Below, one piece after another: positions 54,366 to 63,102 of a stretch of 64,000 bases of DNA. How positions within the stretch are numbered: position 1 is the stretch's first letter; each line of letters begins with the position of its first letter. A program made the position numbers and the translations under genes. The stretch lies in the NCBI RefSeq assembly GCF_004114615.1, contig NZ_CP035300.1, positions 930,001-994,000 of the forward strand, written 5' to 3'. This DNA is from Dyella sp. M7H15-1. GTDB taxonomy: Bacteria; Pseudomonadota; Gammaproteobacteria; Xanthomonadales; Rhodanobacteraceae. A model generated the notes under the pieces. That model was not told the DNA's origin and ran no database searches. It saw nothing but the letters and a program-made list of their open reading frames with translations.

Positions 54366-56654
54366 ATGAATCCAGCTAACGAGCCATCGAACATCATTAA
54401 TCTGAGCGACCGACTGGATCCCTCCAGCGGCCGTGGAGGAGACCTGTTGAATGCCGTCCGCCATATCGCCACGCGCCGCCTGCAGCAATATGTCGGCAAC
54501 ATGTTCGAGCATGTGGACGACACCCTGTTCGATCTGGCTGAAAAAGCCGAGAACAATGCCGCGCAGATGCATTACTTCGACGGCATGCGCGAGGTGCGCA
54601 AGCGCCGCCCAGTCATTGAACGCCATTTTCTGGCCCAGGTATCGCACGAGCTGAGCGATTTCGTCAGCGGGCACCGCTACCCCCCAAGCAGCACGCCCGC
54701 CCCGTTGGCCGGTTCGATCGAATTGTCATTGGTCGCCGACAACGAGCTGGAAGAATCGCTGGCCATCACCAGCATGATTGGCAAAAACGAAACCCGTCTC
54801 ACCCGCGATCTGTTCGCGGTAAACCAGCGACTGTCGGTGATCTGCGGTGGCGCGAAGATCGAGGATGCCACCAACCCGATCGGCCCCGCCCTGCTGGCCC
54901 AGGCATTCCGCCAGTCGATGCGCGAACTCAGCGCCGACATGCGTGTCAAGTTGATCATCTACAAGTTGTTCGATCGCTATGTCATGGCCGCGCTGGACGA
55001 GCTGTACCAGGAGACCAGCGGCGAACTGATGCGTGCTGGCGTATTGCCGCAATTGCGTCACGAAGTGGTGCGCCCAGGCGGTTCCGCGAGTGGTGCCGGC
55101 GCAGCAGCCGGAGCCGCTGACGACAACGGAGCTCCGATCGCTGCGGATGACAGTGAGGCATCTGCCGAACTGCTACAGACACTGCGTACCCTGTTCGGTG
55201 CGCGGCGCGCACATCCGAATGTGCCGCTGTCGGCCATCACCCAGGGACCGTTGCCGACCGCTAACGAGTTGATCGGCGCACTCAGCGTGCTGCAAAGCCA
55301 GGCCGCCACCGTGCCGCTGGCCCCGTTGTCCATGGGCACCAGCATGCTGGATCTCACCCAGCAGGTGCTGCAGCTCAAGGAGCAGCTCCTGTCGCAACTT
55401 AGCTCCCTACGAGGCCAACGCCCCGGCCAGGTCGCGACGATGGACGAAGACACCATCGACCTGGTTGGCATGCTGTTCGAGTTCATTCTCGAAGACCGCA
55501 ACCTGCCGCCGCAGATGCAGGTGATGCTGGCGCGTCTGCAGATTCCTTATCTCAAAGCCGCCATCCTCGACCGCAAGCTGTTTGCGCATCGCCAGCATCC
55601 GGCGCGTCGCCTACTGGATGGCCTGGCCGAAGCGGCCAAGAGCTGGTCGGAAGAATCCGACCGCGATGGCCGGCTGCACGACACCATCAAGGCCATCGTC
55701 GAACGCCTGCTACAGGAGTTCGACGATGACATGACCATCTTCGATCGCTTGTACGCCGAGCTACAGCAATTCCAGGAAGCCAATCGTCGCCGCGCCGAAC
55801 TGACCGAGCAACGCGTGGCCGAATCCACCCGCGGTCGCGAAAAGCTCGAGCAGGCGCGTCGTCGCGCCGCACGCGAAATTCTCAGCCGTGTCGGCGATCA
55901 CGTGTTGCCACCGCTGATCCATGGGGTGCTGTCGCGCGCCTGGGCGAATTACATGGTGCTCACCATCTTGCGCAGGGGTGAAGAATCTTCCGAACTCCGC
56001 GAAGCACTGCGTTTTGTCGATGCCTTTATCGCCAGCACCAAGTCGGTGCGCACGCCCGAAGCCAAGCGCGACCTGCGCCAGTTGCTGCCGGGCATAGAGC
56101 AAGCGCTGCGCAAAGGCTTGGCCAACGTGGCTTTCCAGGACGCCGATATCGAGCGTCTGCTTAGCCAGTTGCACACCTACTATCGCCAGCAGTTGGGCGA
56201 AGTGGCGCCAGTTACCAAACAGCCGCAGACAGCCGAAGCCACGCTGTCGCCGCTGCCGATTCCGGAAAGCATCCAGCCGCTGGCCGAAAGCATGGCCGAC
56301 CTGGAAGACGATCCAGCCAATGCCGAACCCGAAGCTGCGGCGATCGCGCCGGAAGTGCGTGAAGAACTCGAACGCATCAACGCGCTCAAACCCGGCAGCT
56401 GGCTGGAATTCAATAGCGAAGGCGACCACTTCGAACGCGCCAAGCTGTCGTGGATCAGCCCGATGAGCGGCCGCTACCTGTTTGTCAATCGGCGCGGCCT
56501 CAAGGTGGCGGATTATTCGCCGTACGAACTCGCCACAGTGATGGTCGATGGTCACGCCCGCATCCTTGCATCGAACGCGCTGTTCGATCGTGCGATGGAT
56601 GCTATCGTTGATCGACTGAGCCATGAAGACGCTCGCCCCAACGATACCGAATGA
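54366..56654 (+). CDS. DUF1631 protein with C-terminal PilZ-like domain
   Basis: This 762-residue cytoplasmic protein matches DUF1631, sometimes wrongly called thymidine phosphorylase. It is mostly helical: RLDPSSGRGGDLLNAVRHIA, RRLQQYVGNMFEHVDDTLFD, LKLIIYKLFDRYVMAALDEL-like segments and a charged coiled coil near 480-520 (RRRAELTEQRVAESTRGREK). The last ~80 residues (GSWLEFNSEGDHFERAKLSW, YLFVNRRGLKVADYS) resemble the beta-barrel of PilZ domains. The RxxxR/DxSxxG c-di-GMP motif is not evident. A link to c-di-GMP signalling is therefore only a hint. The nadC start overlaps its stop (ATGA). Confidence 0.82.
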   Translation: MNPANEPSNIINLSDRLDPSSGRGGDLLNAVRHIATRRLQQYVGNMFEHVDDTLFDLAEKAENNAAQMHYFDGMREVRKRRPVIERHFLAQVSHELSDFVSGHRYPPSSTPAPLAGSIELSLVADNELEESLAITSMIGKNETRLTRDLFAVNQRLSVICGGAKIEDATNPIGPALLAQAFRQSMRELSADMRVKLIIYKLFDRYVMAALDELYQETSGELMRAGVLPQLRHEVVRPGGSASGAGAAAGAADDNGAPIAADDSEASAELLQTLRTLFGARRAHPNVPLSAITQGPLPTANELIGALSVLQSQAATVPLAPLSMGTSMLDLTQQVLQLKEQLLSQLSSLRGQRPGQVATMDEDTIDLVGMLFEFILEDRNLPPQMQVMLARLQIPYLKAAILDRKLFAHRQHPARRLLDGLAEAAKSWSEESDRDGRLHDTIKAIVERLLQEFDDDMTIFDRLYAELQQFQEANRRRAELTEQRVAESTRGREKLEQARRRAAREILSRVGDHVLPPLIHGVLSRAWANYMVLTILRRGEESSELREALRFVDAFIASTKSVRTPEAKRDLRQLLPGIEQALRKGLANVAFQDADIERLLSQLHTYYRQQLGEVAPVTKQPQTAEATLSPLPIPESIQPLAESMADLEDDPANAEPEAAAIAPEVREELERINALKPGSWLEFNSEGDHFERAKLSWISPMSGRYLFVNRRGLKVADYSPYELATVMVDGHARILASNALFDRAMDAIVDRLSHEDARPNDTE

Positions 56655-57508
56655 GTACTGCGCTTCGCTTCACTCCGCCAGACCAAGCCGTTATCCATGC
56701 CGATGTGGAACGTGCCTTTGCCGAGGATCTTGGCAAAGGCGACGCCACTGCTAGCCTGTTGTCCGCCGATGCCAAGGCCACTGCGCAACTCATCTGTCGC
56801 GAAGACGCGGTGATCGCAGGCATTCCGTGGTTCAACGCTGCCGTTCGCAAGCTCGATCCAGAAGCGCGGATCGACTGGAACGTCAGCGACGGCGACCGCG
56901 CTACACCGGGCACGGTGATCTGCGAAGTACACGGCAACGCACGCGCACTGCTGAGCGCCGAACGCACTTCGCTCAACTTCCTGCAATTGCTATCTGGCAC
57001 CGCCACCCACACCGCCGCCCACGTGGCTGCCGTGGCCGGCACCAAGGTATGCGTGCTCGACACCCGCAAAACCATACCCGGCCTGCGTCTGGCGCAGAAA
57101 TATGCGGTGCTTTGCGGTGGCGGTCATAACCATCGCATCGGTCTGTACGACGCGATCCTGGTAAAAGAAAACCACATCATTGCTGCCGGCAGCATTGCCG
57201 CCGCCGTTAAGGCAGCCCGCAAACTTCACCCCTCTCTGTTGTTGGAAGTGGAAGTGGAAAACCTCAACGAGCTGCAGCAGGCACTGGATGCCGGCGTGGA
57301 CCGCATCATGCTGGACAACTTCACCTTGCCACTGATTCGCGAAGCCGTAACACAGACAGCAGGACGCGTACCGCTGGAGATTTCCGGCAACGTCGATCTC
57401 AACACCATTGGCGACTACGCCCGTACTGGTGTCGATTACATCTCGGTCGGGGCATTGACCAAGCACGTGCGGGCCATCGATCTTTCGTTGCGATTGAAAG
57501 TTCACTGA
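56651..57508 (+). CDS. nadC: Nicotinate-nucleotide pyrophosphorylase
   Basis: NadC converts quinolinate and PRPP to nicotinate mononucleotide in NAD synthesis. The 285-residue protein shows TSLNFLQLLSGTATHTAAHV, the signature VLDTRKTIPGLRLAQKYAV, then KENHI and the end GVDYISVGALTKHV. The ATG overlaps the DUF1631 stop. All catalytic-site motifs look normal. Confidence 0.96.
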   Translation: MSTALRFTPPDQAVIHADVERAFAEDLGKGDATASLLSADAKATAQLICREDAVIAGIPWFNAAVRKLDPEARIDWNVSDGDRATPGTVICEVHGNARALLSAERTSLNFLQLLSGTATHTAAHVAAVAGTKVCVLDTRKTIPGLRLAQKYAVLCGGGHNHRIGLYDAILVKENHIIAAGSIAAAVKAARKLHPSLLLEVEVENLNELQQALDAGVDRIMLDNFTLPLIREAVTQTAGRVPLEISGNVDLNTIGDYARTGVDYISVGALTKHVRAIDLSLRLKVH

Positions 57509-57545
57509 TCTTGCAGCCACGCCGAGTCGCCCACACACTCCATGT

Positions 57546-57962
57546 ATGGGCGACTTCGCTACCCTCTTCCTATTGTTCGTTCTTGTCACCATTATTGGGA
57601 CATGGCTGCGGCTTAGCCGTGCCCGGGACCAGGCGATCCATGAAGCACGCTCACGCTGCCAGCAGCACGGCTTGCAATTGCTGGACGAAACCGTAGGGCT
57701 AAGCGGATGGCGTTGGCGTCGCTTTGGTGACCAGCACGTGGTGGAGCGGCGCTACAGTTTCGAGGTAAGCATCGATGGTGACGACCGGAAAGCCGGTCAT
57801 CTGTGGATGATGGGCAATACGCTTACAGCGCTGATTTTGCCCACCCTCGAGTTGTATACACCCGAACCAACCGAACACACCGCTGAACAGAAACAGGCTG
57901 CCACCGGCGGAAACGTGCTGCCGTTTCGACCTCGAAGCTGCGATCGCGATATACGTCACTGA
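57546..57962 (+). CDS. DUF3301 membrane protein with an altered C-terminus
   Basis: This 138-residue protein has one N-terminal TM segment (about 4-20) and a DUF3301 core: QAIHEARSRCQQHGLQLLDE, GLSGWRWRRFGDQHVVERRY, and a C-terminal NVLPFRPR. Homologues usually end within a few residues of PFRP. Here the frame runs on as SCDRDIRH into DNA that belongs to a broken IS5-type transposase, so an insertion has replaced the original stop. Function is unknown. It closes the DUF1631-nadC cluster and marks the left edge of the accessory island. Confidence 0.8.
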   Translation: MGDFATLFLLFVLVTIIGTWLRLSRARDQAIHEARSRCQQHGLQLLDETVGLSGWRWRRFGDQHVVERRYSFEVSIDGDDRKAGHLWMMGNTLTALILPTLELYTPEPTEHTAEQKQAATGGNVLPFRPRSCDRDIRH

Positions 57963-58150
57963 CCACGCATTTTCGGTCGCCCGTGGCGCTTCCCGATGGT
58001 AGTTTTGGCGCAGCCTCAGGCCCGTGTCGGTCGGCCGCTTTCACCAGATGTTCCCGGCACCGCTCCAGAAGACGCGAGTCCGCCGGGTGCGCCACGGCCT
58101 TCTCCATCATCGTGGTATCCACGATCACTCCCAAAGCAAGCGTGCATGCG
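57962..58150 (-). mobile_element. IS5-type transposase, internal fragment
   Basis: On the minus strand the DNA encodes VIVDTTMMEKAVAHPADSRL, then LERCREHLVKAADRHG. A frameshift leads to LRLRQNYHREAPRATEN. This is the catalytic-domain core of IS5-family transposases (VDTTVQ.KA..HPTDS.L, then LRQ.Y.R.AP). Both ends are missing. It runs opposite to the N-terminal fragment at 58351. Confidence 0.75.
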
Positions 58151-58350
58151 GGTTACGAGTCGGGAGCTCACGGAATCAGGTTGACATTACACCGCTAGGC
58201 GGCGTAGTGTTTCTTTACATAAATTTTCGACAAGTCGTCCGGGAAGCGACCTTGTGATCCTAAAGCTAAGACTGCTCTGATTTATTCACCACCCTTTTTT
58301 TCTGGCGTCTTAATGCCGTCACCCAAATCTACCTCGTTACGAAGCAAACC
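58151..58350. other. Gap between IS5 fragments
   Basis: AT-richer DNA with no recognisable gene or terminal inverted repeat. Confidence 0.4.
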
Positions 58351-58525
58351 ATGTTCGCCTCACTGGTCTACAGCACCAAGAAGCGGCAGACGCGCCGCGA
58401 GAAGTTTCTAGAGCAGGTGGTGCCCTAAAAGTGTTAGAGAAGCTGATCGAGCTGAACTACCCGAGAGAAGGACGCCGAGGTTGCTACCGATGCCGCTAGA
58501 CACCATGGTGCGCTTTCACTTCCTT
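58351..58525 (+). mobile_element. IS5-type transposase, N-terminal fragment
   Basis: From 58351 the plus strand reads MFASLVYSTKKRQTRREKFL, then EQVVP and a TAA. After a shift it continues KLIELNYPREGRRG, then MPLDTMVRFHF after another shift. These match the start of IS5-family transposases (TRREKFL.EM..VVPW..L..LI.PHYP...GRPP.PL.TMLRIHFLQ). At least two frameshifts and a stop make it dead. Confidence 0.75.
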
Positions 58526-58570
58526 TAGCAGCACACTTCCAGGCCACTTTATTATTTCCGATAGATTGTC

Positions 58571-59362
58571 GTGGGCGAATACATAGATATCTACCGGCGT
58601 GCCCTTTACTACGACATCGTGTTCCAACGCGATGTCAGCGGCGAAGTGCAGTTCCTCACTGATCTCTATTCCTGCCAAAACGGTCGGCCGTTGCGCAGCA
58701 TGGTCGATATCGCTTGCGGGCCCGGCTACCACGCCAAGGCGTTCGCGGCGCGCGGTATTCAGGCCTATGCACTCGATCTGCAGCCGGAGATGATCGAATT
58801 CGCCCGAGGGCTCGAGCCGCAAACGAACGGGCTTATCGATTATTTCGCGTGCGATATGCGTGACTTCACGTTGCCTGCGCCGGTCGATCTCGCGCTCAAC
58901 AGCTTCGACAGCATTGACTGCCTGGAGACGCAAGAGCAGATCATCAATCACTTCCGCACGGTAGCAACCAACCTGACGCCGGGCGGCCTCTACGTCATCG
59001 AGCTCACCCATCCGCGTGATTGCTCGATGTGGGATTACGGCAATTTCCAATACAAGGGTGAACGTGACGGCGTCCGCGTGGTGATCGATTGGGCGGTCAA
59101 CAAGCCAAGCGCCGATCCATTGACTCAAGTTGTCGAATGCGAGGTAGTGATGACGGTCAATGAGTATGGCGAGCGCAAGGTTTTTCGCGAGCAGGCCCGC
59201 GAGCGCTTTACCACGTTCCAGGAGTTTTCCGCACTCGCCAAGCTGTCGGGAGCCATGAGCTTGCTCGACTGCTATGGTGATTACCGGCTCGACCAGCCTT
59301 TCGACAATAGTCACGACGCGCGGCGCATGGTCATCGTGCTGCAAGCAAACAAGACGTCATAG
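58571..59362 (+). CDS. Class I SAM-dependent methyltransferase
   Basis: This 263-residue Rossmann methyltransferase has motif I as MVDIACGPGYHAKAFAARGI (about 44-63), motif II acidic residue in YALDLQPEMIEFA, and motif IV in LALNSFDSIDC. It reads as a small-molecule or protein methyltransferase; the target is unknown. GTG 58571 is the only possible start, since a TAG lies two codons upstream, and no strong ribosome site precedes it. The SET-domain gene starts 2 bp after its stop. Broken IS5 copies lie immediately upstream. Confidence 0.82.
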   Translation: MGEYIDIYRRALYYDIVFQRDVSGEVQFLTDLYSCQNGRPLRSMVDIACGPGYHAKAFAARGIQAYALDLQPEMIEFARGLEPQTNGLIDYFACDMRDFTLPAPVDLALNSFDSIDCLETQEQIINHFRTVATNLTPGGLYVIELTHPRDCSMWDYGNFQYKGERDGVRVVIDWAVNKPSADPLTQVVECEVVMTVNEYGERKVFREQARERFTTFQEFSALAKLSGAMSLLDCYGDYRLDQPFDNSHDARRMVIVLQANKTS

Positions 59363-59364
59363 CC

Positions 59365-59937
59365 GTGCACTACCTCGCTGACGGCCTCGTAGTGAGAGAA
59401 CTCCTCGGCAAAGGCGGCAAAGGCGTATTCGCAGCGCGGCGGCTCGAGCTTCACGAGCTGCTGTGCATTTGGGGCGGCGTTATCATGACGAGTGATGAGT
59501 TACGGCGCCTGACGCGCGAGGAGCAGTTCTACGCAATGCAGATCGAGGACTACCTACACCTCGTAACTCCGCGCGATAGCGTCGCTGGCGCCGACTTCAT
59601 CAATCACTCGTGCCAGCCCAATGCCGGCCTCTCCGGCGCCAGCAGTCTTGTGACGCTTCGGCGTATCGAGCCGGGCGAGGAGATCTGCTTCGACTATGCA
59701 ATGTGCGACTCGCACGATTTGTTGAGCTTCGCATGCGAATGTGGCGCGCCAAACTGTCGCAAATTCGTCCGCCCGGACGACTGGCGGCGACCTGATTTGC
59801 AACGCCGCTACCCCAACTCGTTCTCGCCCTATCTGAGCCGGCGCATCGTCGCGGAGGCGTCAAGTCACCGTCTTGCGCAGCCGACGCACCAGCGCGGCGC
59901 AGAGCTGCATCAGGACGGCAGGGCGCTGCTCGATTAA
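59365..59937 (+). CDS. SET-domain lysine methyltransferase, eukaryotic type
   Basis: This 190-residue protein has a compact SET domain: GKGGKGVFAARRLELHELLC, the cofactor/pseudoknot motif DFINHSCQPNAG (NHSC at 80-83), and GEEICFDYAMC. A post-SET zinc cluster CECGAPNC (Cys124, 126, 131) follows. These are the features of histone-lysine methyltransferases, rare in bacteria and known mainly from Chlamydiae, Legionella and scattered others. The start is GTG 59365. The last ~25 codons overlap the 3' end of the convergent translocase-like gene and lack SET character. A bacterial substrate (ribosomal or DNA-binding protein) or a host protein could be the target. Confidence 0.83.
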   Translation: MHYLADGLVVRELLGKGGKGVFAARRLELHELLCIWGGVIMTSDELRRLTREEQFYAMQIEDYLHLVTPRDSVAGADFINHSCQPNAGLSGASSLVTLRRIEPGEEICFDYAMCDSHDLLSFACECGAPNCRKFVRPDDWRRPDLQRRYPNSFSPYLSRRIVAEASSHRLAQPTHQRGAELHQDGRALLD

Positions 59938-62900
59938 GTTGTGGAAACGGTCGCGTGTGATCACCAGCATCTCGACGTCATCGAGCGCCGAAACCGTCGC
60001 CAAGCGCGGCTCGTTGTCAAACAACGACATCTCGCCGAAAAATTCACCTATACCGAGCCGAGCGAGTTCCCGGTTGCCGTCCGGCGTCTGCTTGCGCACG
60101 ACGACTTCGCCCCGATAGACGATGTACATGCGGTCGCCGGCCTCACCCTCGGTGACGATGTTCTCGCCCTGTAGATAAGTTTCGCAGGTAAGCGTGCGGT
60201 CGAGCACGATAAGGTCGTCGAACGTGGTATCGGAAAACAGCGGCACGGAGTGAAGGAACGCAATACGACTCATCGTGGCTTCCTGTCGGTATGGGCGATC
60301 TTCGGTGCCTCCCTGTATCAGGCTGCGGACGGCATCGGCGACCAGTTGCGAAGAGTCCGCCCATGCGCTTGGCGGAATGTCACCGGTCTCGGCGTGCCAG
60401 GCAATTACCGCCGCGGCTCGCAGGCGCTCATCGTCGATAGCCTGGGCGTCACGGAGAATGAGCAGTGTCTGATCGCGATCGAGCTTGCCGGATCCAGCCA
60501 CACGCTCTTCCAACAGCGGCGCCAACGGCACCACGAACTGCCGGTGTGGCAGCGTCGCCAAACTCTCGATCGCGTTGGCGCGAGTGCGTTCGTCGGAGGC
60601 CCTCAGTGCGGTACGCGCGAGATTGAGGGTGCGGTGATGGCCGAGCGCTTCGAGGGCTTGCAGCACCAGACGAAGCACGCGGCGCGTGCTGTCGTCGATC
60701 ACGAACGACATCGACTGCCAGCCGGGGCGCTTGGCGTCGCAATGCTGTGCGAACCGCCGGTAGAGCGCAATCAAGGGAAACTTCGTGGTCTCCAGCATCT
60801 CTAACAGGTTTTGCTCGGCGTCGGCGCCCTGGATGCGGCCGAGCGCCTCAATAGCGGCAAGCTGCGCCTCCTCGCGCCCGTTCCACAATTGCGCATTCAA
60901 GGACGGTAGCGCGTCCTTACCGCGGATACTGAGCGTTTCGACAACAGCTTGGCGGACACGGGAGGAGGGATCTGTCCAAGCGACGTCAAGTACCTCGTTT
61001 AGTTCGTCAGTCGGAACCATCTGCGCCAGAACGCGCAGTGCCGATTCACGTACTCCTGGCGAGTCGTCGGATGCCGCGCGTCGCGCCCAGTTCAGGGTGT
61101 TGGCGGTGTGGGCTTTGAACGATCCCACTGCGTTCAATGCGGTGGCACGCACTTGGCCGTCGCCGTGAGCACCAAACAACGACAGTATCTCACCAGCGCT
61201 TTCGCTGTCGCAGAATCGCAGCACCCCGATGGCGCCGAGCGCGGATTCCGGCTTCAGTGGCCGGCCCAGCACGGCGAGAGCCGTTGCATTGCTCGGCTCG
61301 GCGCAAAGAAGCGTCGCGGCGGCTACACTGCGAATGCCTTCATCAGGATCGTCCATTAGTGCGTCGAGGTCGCCGGGATGCAGCCTAGTGCACCTCGCCA
61401 ACACCTCGAGCGCGAGCTGACGCACCGCAGGGATCGGCGAGCGTGCCAGCTCCTCGAAGGTCTTATGCCGCGCGGGCGTCACCGAAACCGTTAGGCGCTC
61501 CATGATGGCTCGGCCCTGACCAATCGGGATCGCTGCCAGCGCTGGAGCGATCTCGTCGGTGCCGAACTCGTGGTTGCACCACAGCGCCATCTGTAGCGCG
61601 GCATAGGCGGTACGCGAATCGCTGCGTAGCATGGTGCGGATCTCGGCGATGGTTTCCGGCGGCAGGCGGATGGCGCGGTCGACATTCTCGAAGTCGACGA
61701 CGCCGTCACGGAGCATGTCGAGTAAGCCGCGGACGTAGTGGATCCCAATATACCAGTGAATGACGAACAGCAGCAGGCTTTCGACAAAGCCAATCTGCGC
61801 GATGGTGCGCAGACTTAGACCGCGCTGGAAGGCCTCCAGCGACACGCCGGCGAAAGCCAGCCCGAGTGGATAAACGAAGCCGTCGATGAAGACGCGCACG
61901 CGTCCGACCAGTCGGTAACGGATTGCGTTGTAGTTCATGATCCCGACCGGCACGTCGATCCCATAAACGAACGGGTCGTAGGCAATGTTGGCCAGGACTC
62001 CGGCCGGCAGCGAGGTGGAGACCGACAGCACGCCGAAAGACAGCGTGTTTAATGCGGGATAGACGCGATTCATGACAACAACGCCAAGCCTTGTCATCTG
62101 CCGATCGGTAAAGGCGACGATGATGACGAAGCCGAGCAGATTGAGACCTCCCTGAATGAACCCCAGGAAGGTCGCCAGCCGGTCAATGCTGGGAAAGTGC
62201 AGGGTGTAGATCGAGAATGCCAGATATTCTGATACGCATTGCAGGAACACGTTGAGAAACATCGCCGCGGCCAGGAGGGAAACCAGCGGGTAGCGCCGCA
62301 GGAGCCGAGGCATCAGGCGTAGGCTCTCCTCAGCAGTCGGCTCGACGTCTTCGAGTGGTTGATGCCGCCGCGACAACCAGGCGAAATATGCAATCACCAC
62401 AAGCACCAGCGCAGGCGTCAACAACAAGGCGATGCGGGGGCCTGCGAACGCGTTGACGGAACCAACGCCGGCGCCGCCAATCAGCCCGCCCAAGGCCATG
62501 CCAACGGCGACACGCCCGATAGCGCGCTTGGCGTCGGTGACGCTGAAATAGTCGGCGAACAGCACGTAATAGATGCTGTACAGTAGCTGCTCGCACACCG
62601 AGATGCCCAGATAGACGACGTAGTACCAGCTGTCGCCGAGTCTGAGCACGGCCGACATCGTTAGGCTTACGAGCACGAATACGCCGAGCATAAACTTGAG
62701 GATCACGCGGCGGGGGAAGCGATCGATAATTCCCGACAGCATGATCGAACACGGAATCGAGATCGCGGCAAACAAGACGTAGTAAATGGGGATCGCCGAG
62801 ACGCCGAACCGCGACAGGAACAACGACGCTGCCAGCGTCGACGCGTAGGTGTTCTGCGTCGCCAGCAGGAACGCCATTATCATGAAATGCCCGGCACGTC

Positions 62901-62955
62901 CGCCGAAATGTGCGGCTGTCGCTGCCACGGCGTTTCGCGCCAACGCCTTCGTCAT
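59860..62955 (-). CDS. ATP/ADP-translocase-like membrane protein with HEAT repeats and cNMP-binding domain
   Basis: This is a 1031-residue three-part protein. Residues about 20-435 form a 10-12-TM domain resembling the nucleotide transporter (NTT/TlcA) superfamily, with YASTLAASLFLSRFGVSAIP and YYVLFADYFSVTDAKRAIGR. Residues about 455-870 are HEAT-type alpha repeats (for example IPAVRQLALEVLAR, SPGVRESALRVLAQM, SSRVRQAVVETLSI). Residues about 895-1031 form a cyclic-nucleotide-binding domain with the phosphate cassette FFGEMSLFDNEPRLATV. Fusions of this kind exist in some free-living bacteria; nucleotide exchange by them is not proven. It is convergent with the SET gene, overlapping by 78 bp. 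IS481 debris lies upstream. Confidence 0.85.
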   Translation of the reverse strand: MTKALARNAVAATAAHFGGRAGHFMIMAFLLATQNTYASTLAASLFLSRFGVSAIPIYYVLFAAISIPCSIMLSGIIDRFPRRVILKFMLGVFVLVSLTMSAVLRLGDSWYYVVYLGISVCEQLLYSIYYVLFADYFSVTDAKRAIGRVAVGMALGGLIGGAGVGSVNAFAGPRIALLLTPALVLVVIAYFAWLSRRHQPLEDVEPTAEESLRLMPRLLRRYPLVSLLAAAMFLNVFLQCVSEYLAFSIYTLHFPSIDRLATFLGFIQGGLNLLGFVIIVAFTDRQMTRLGVVVMNRVYPALNTLSFGVLSVSTSLPAGVLANIAYDPFVYGIDVPVGIMNYNAIRYRLVGRVRVFIDGFVYPLGLAFAGVSLEAFQRGLSLRTIAQIGFVESLLLFVIHWYIGIHYVRGLLDMLRDGVVDFENVDRAIRLPPETIAEIRTMLRSDSRTAYAALQMALWCNHEFGTDEIAPALAAIPIGQGRAIMERLTVSVTPARHKTFEELARSPIPAVRQLALEVLARCTRLHPGDLDALMDDPDEGIRSVAAATLLCAEPSNATALAVLGRPLKPESALGAIGVLRFCDSESAGEILSLFGAHGDGQVRATALNAVGSFKAHTANTLNWARRAASDDSPGVRESALRVLAQMVPTDELNEVLDVAWTDPSSRVRQAVVETLSIRGKDALPSLNAQLWNGREEAQLAAIEALGRIQGADAEQNLLEMLETTKFPLIALYRRFAQHCDAKRPGWQSMSFVIDDSTRRVLRLVLQALEALGHHRTLNLARTALRASDERTRANAIESLATLPHRQFVVPLAPLLEERVAGSGKLDRDQTLLILRDAQAIDDERLRAAAVIAWHAETGDIPPSAWADSSQLVADAVRSLIQGGTEDRPYRQEATMSRIAFLHSVPLFSDTTFDDLIVLDRTLTCETYLQGENIVTEGEAGDRMYIVYRGEVVVRKQTPDGNRELARLGIGEFFGEMSLFDNEPRLATVSALDDVEMLVITRDRFHNLIEQRPAVLMQLCAALVRRLRKTVT

Positions 62956-63020
62956 TGCCGGAGTCCGATCGCAGGATTCGCCCTGCGGAGTGGCGGAACT
63001 GCCGAGACTGATACTATCAT

Positions 63021-63070
63021 CCTAGTGCCGAATGGAGAATCTATTCCTAGTGCCGAATGGAGAATCTATT
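63021..63070. repeat. Perfect 25-bp tandem repeat
   Basis: Two exact head-to-tail copies at 63021-63045 and 63046-63070, starting cctagtgccgaatggag and ending aatctatt, followed by a third partial ctag. It lies 66 bp upstream of the translocase-like start codon. Confidence 0.95.
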
Positions 63071-63102
63071 CTAGTTCTGAGGCGTTCTGGCTTTAAGTGT
63101 AG

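Noticed and set aside
58496-59344. Minus-strand 282-residue ORF opposite the methyltransferase
   Set aside because: The plus strand has clear SAM-binding motifs; the minus reading has none.
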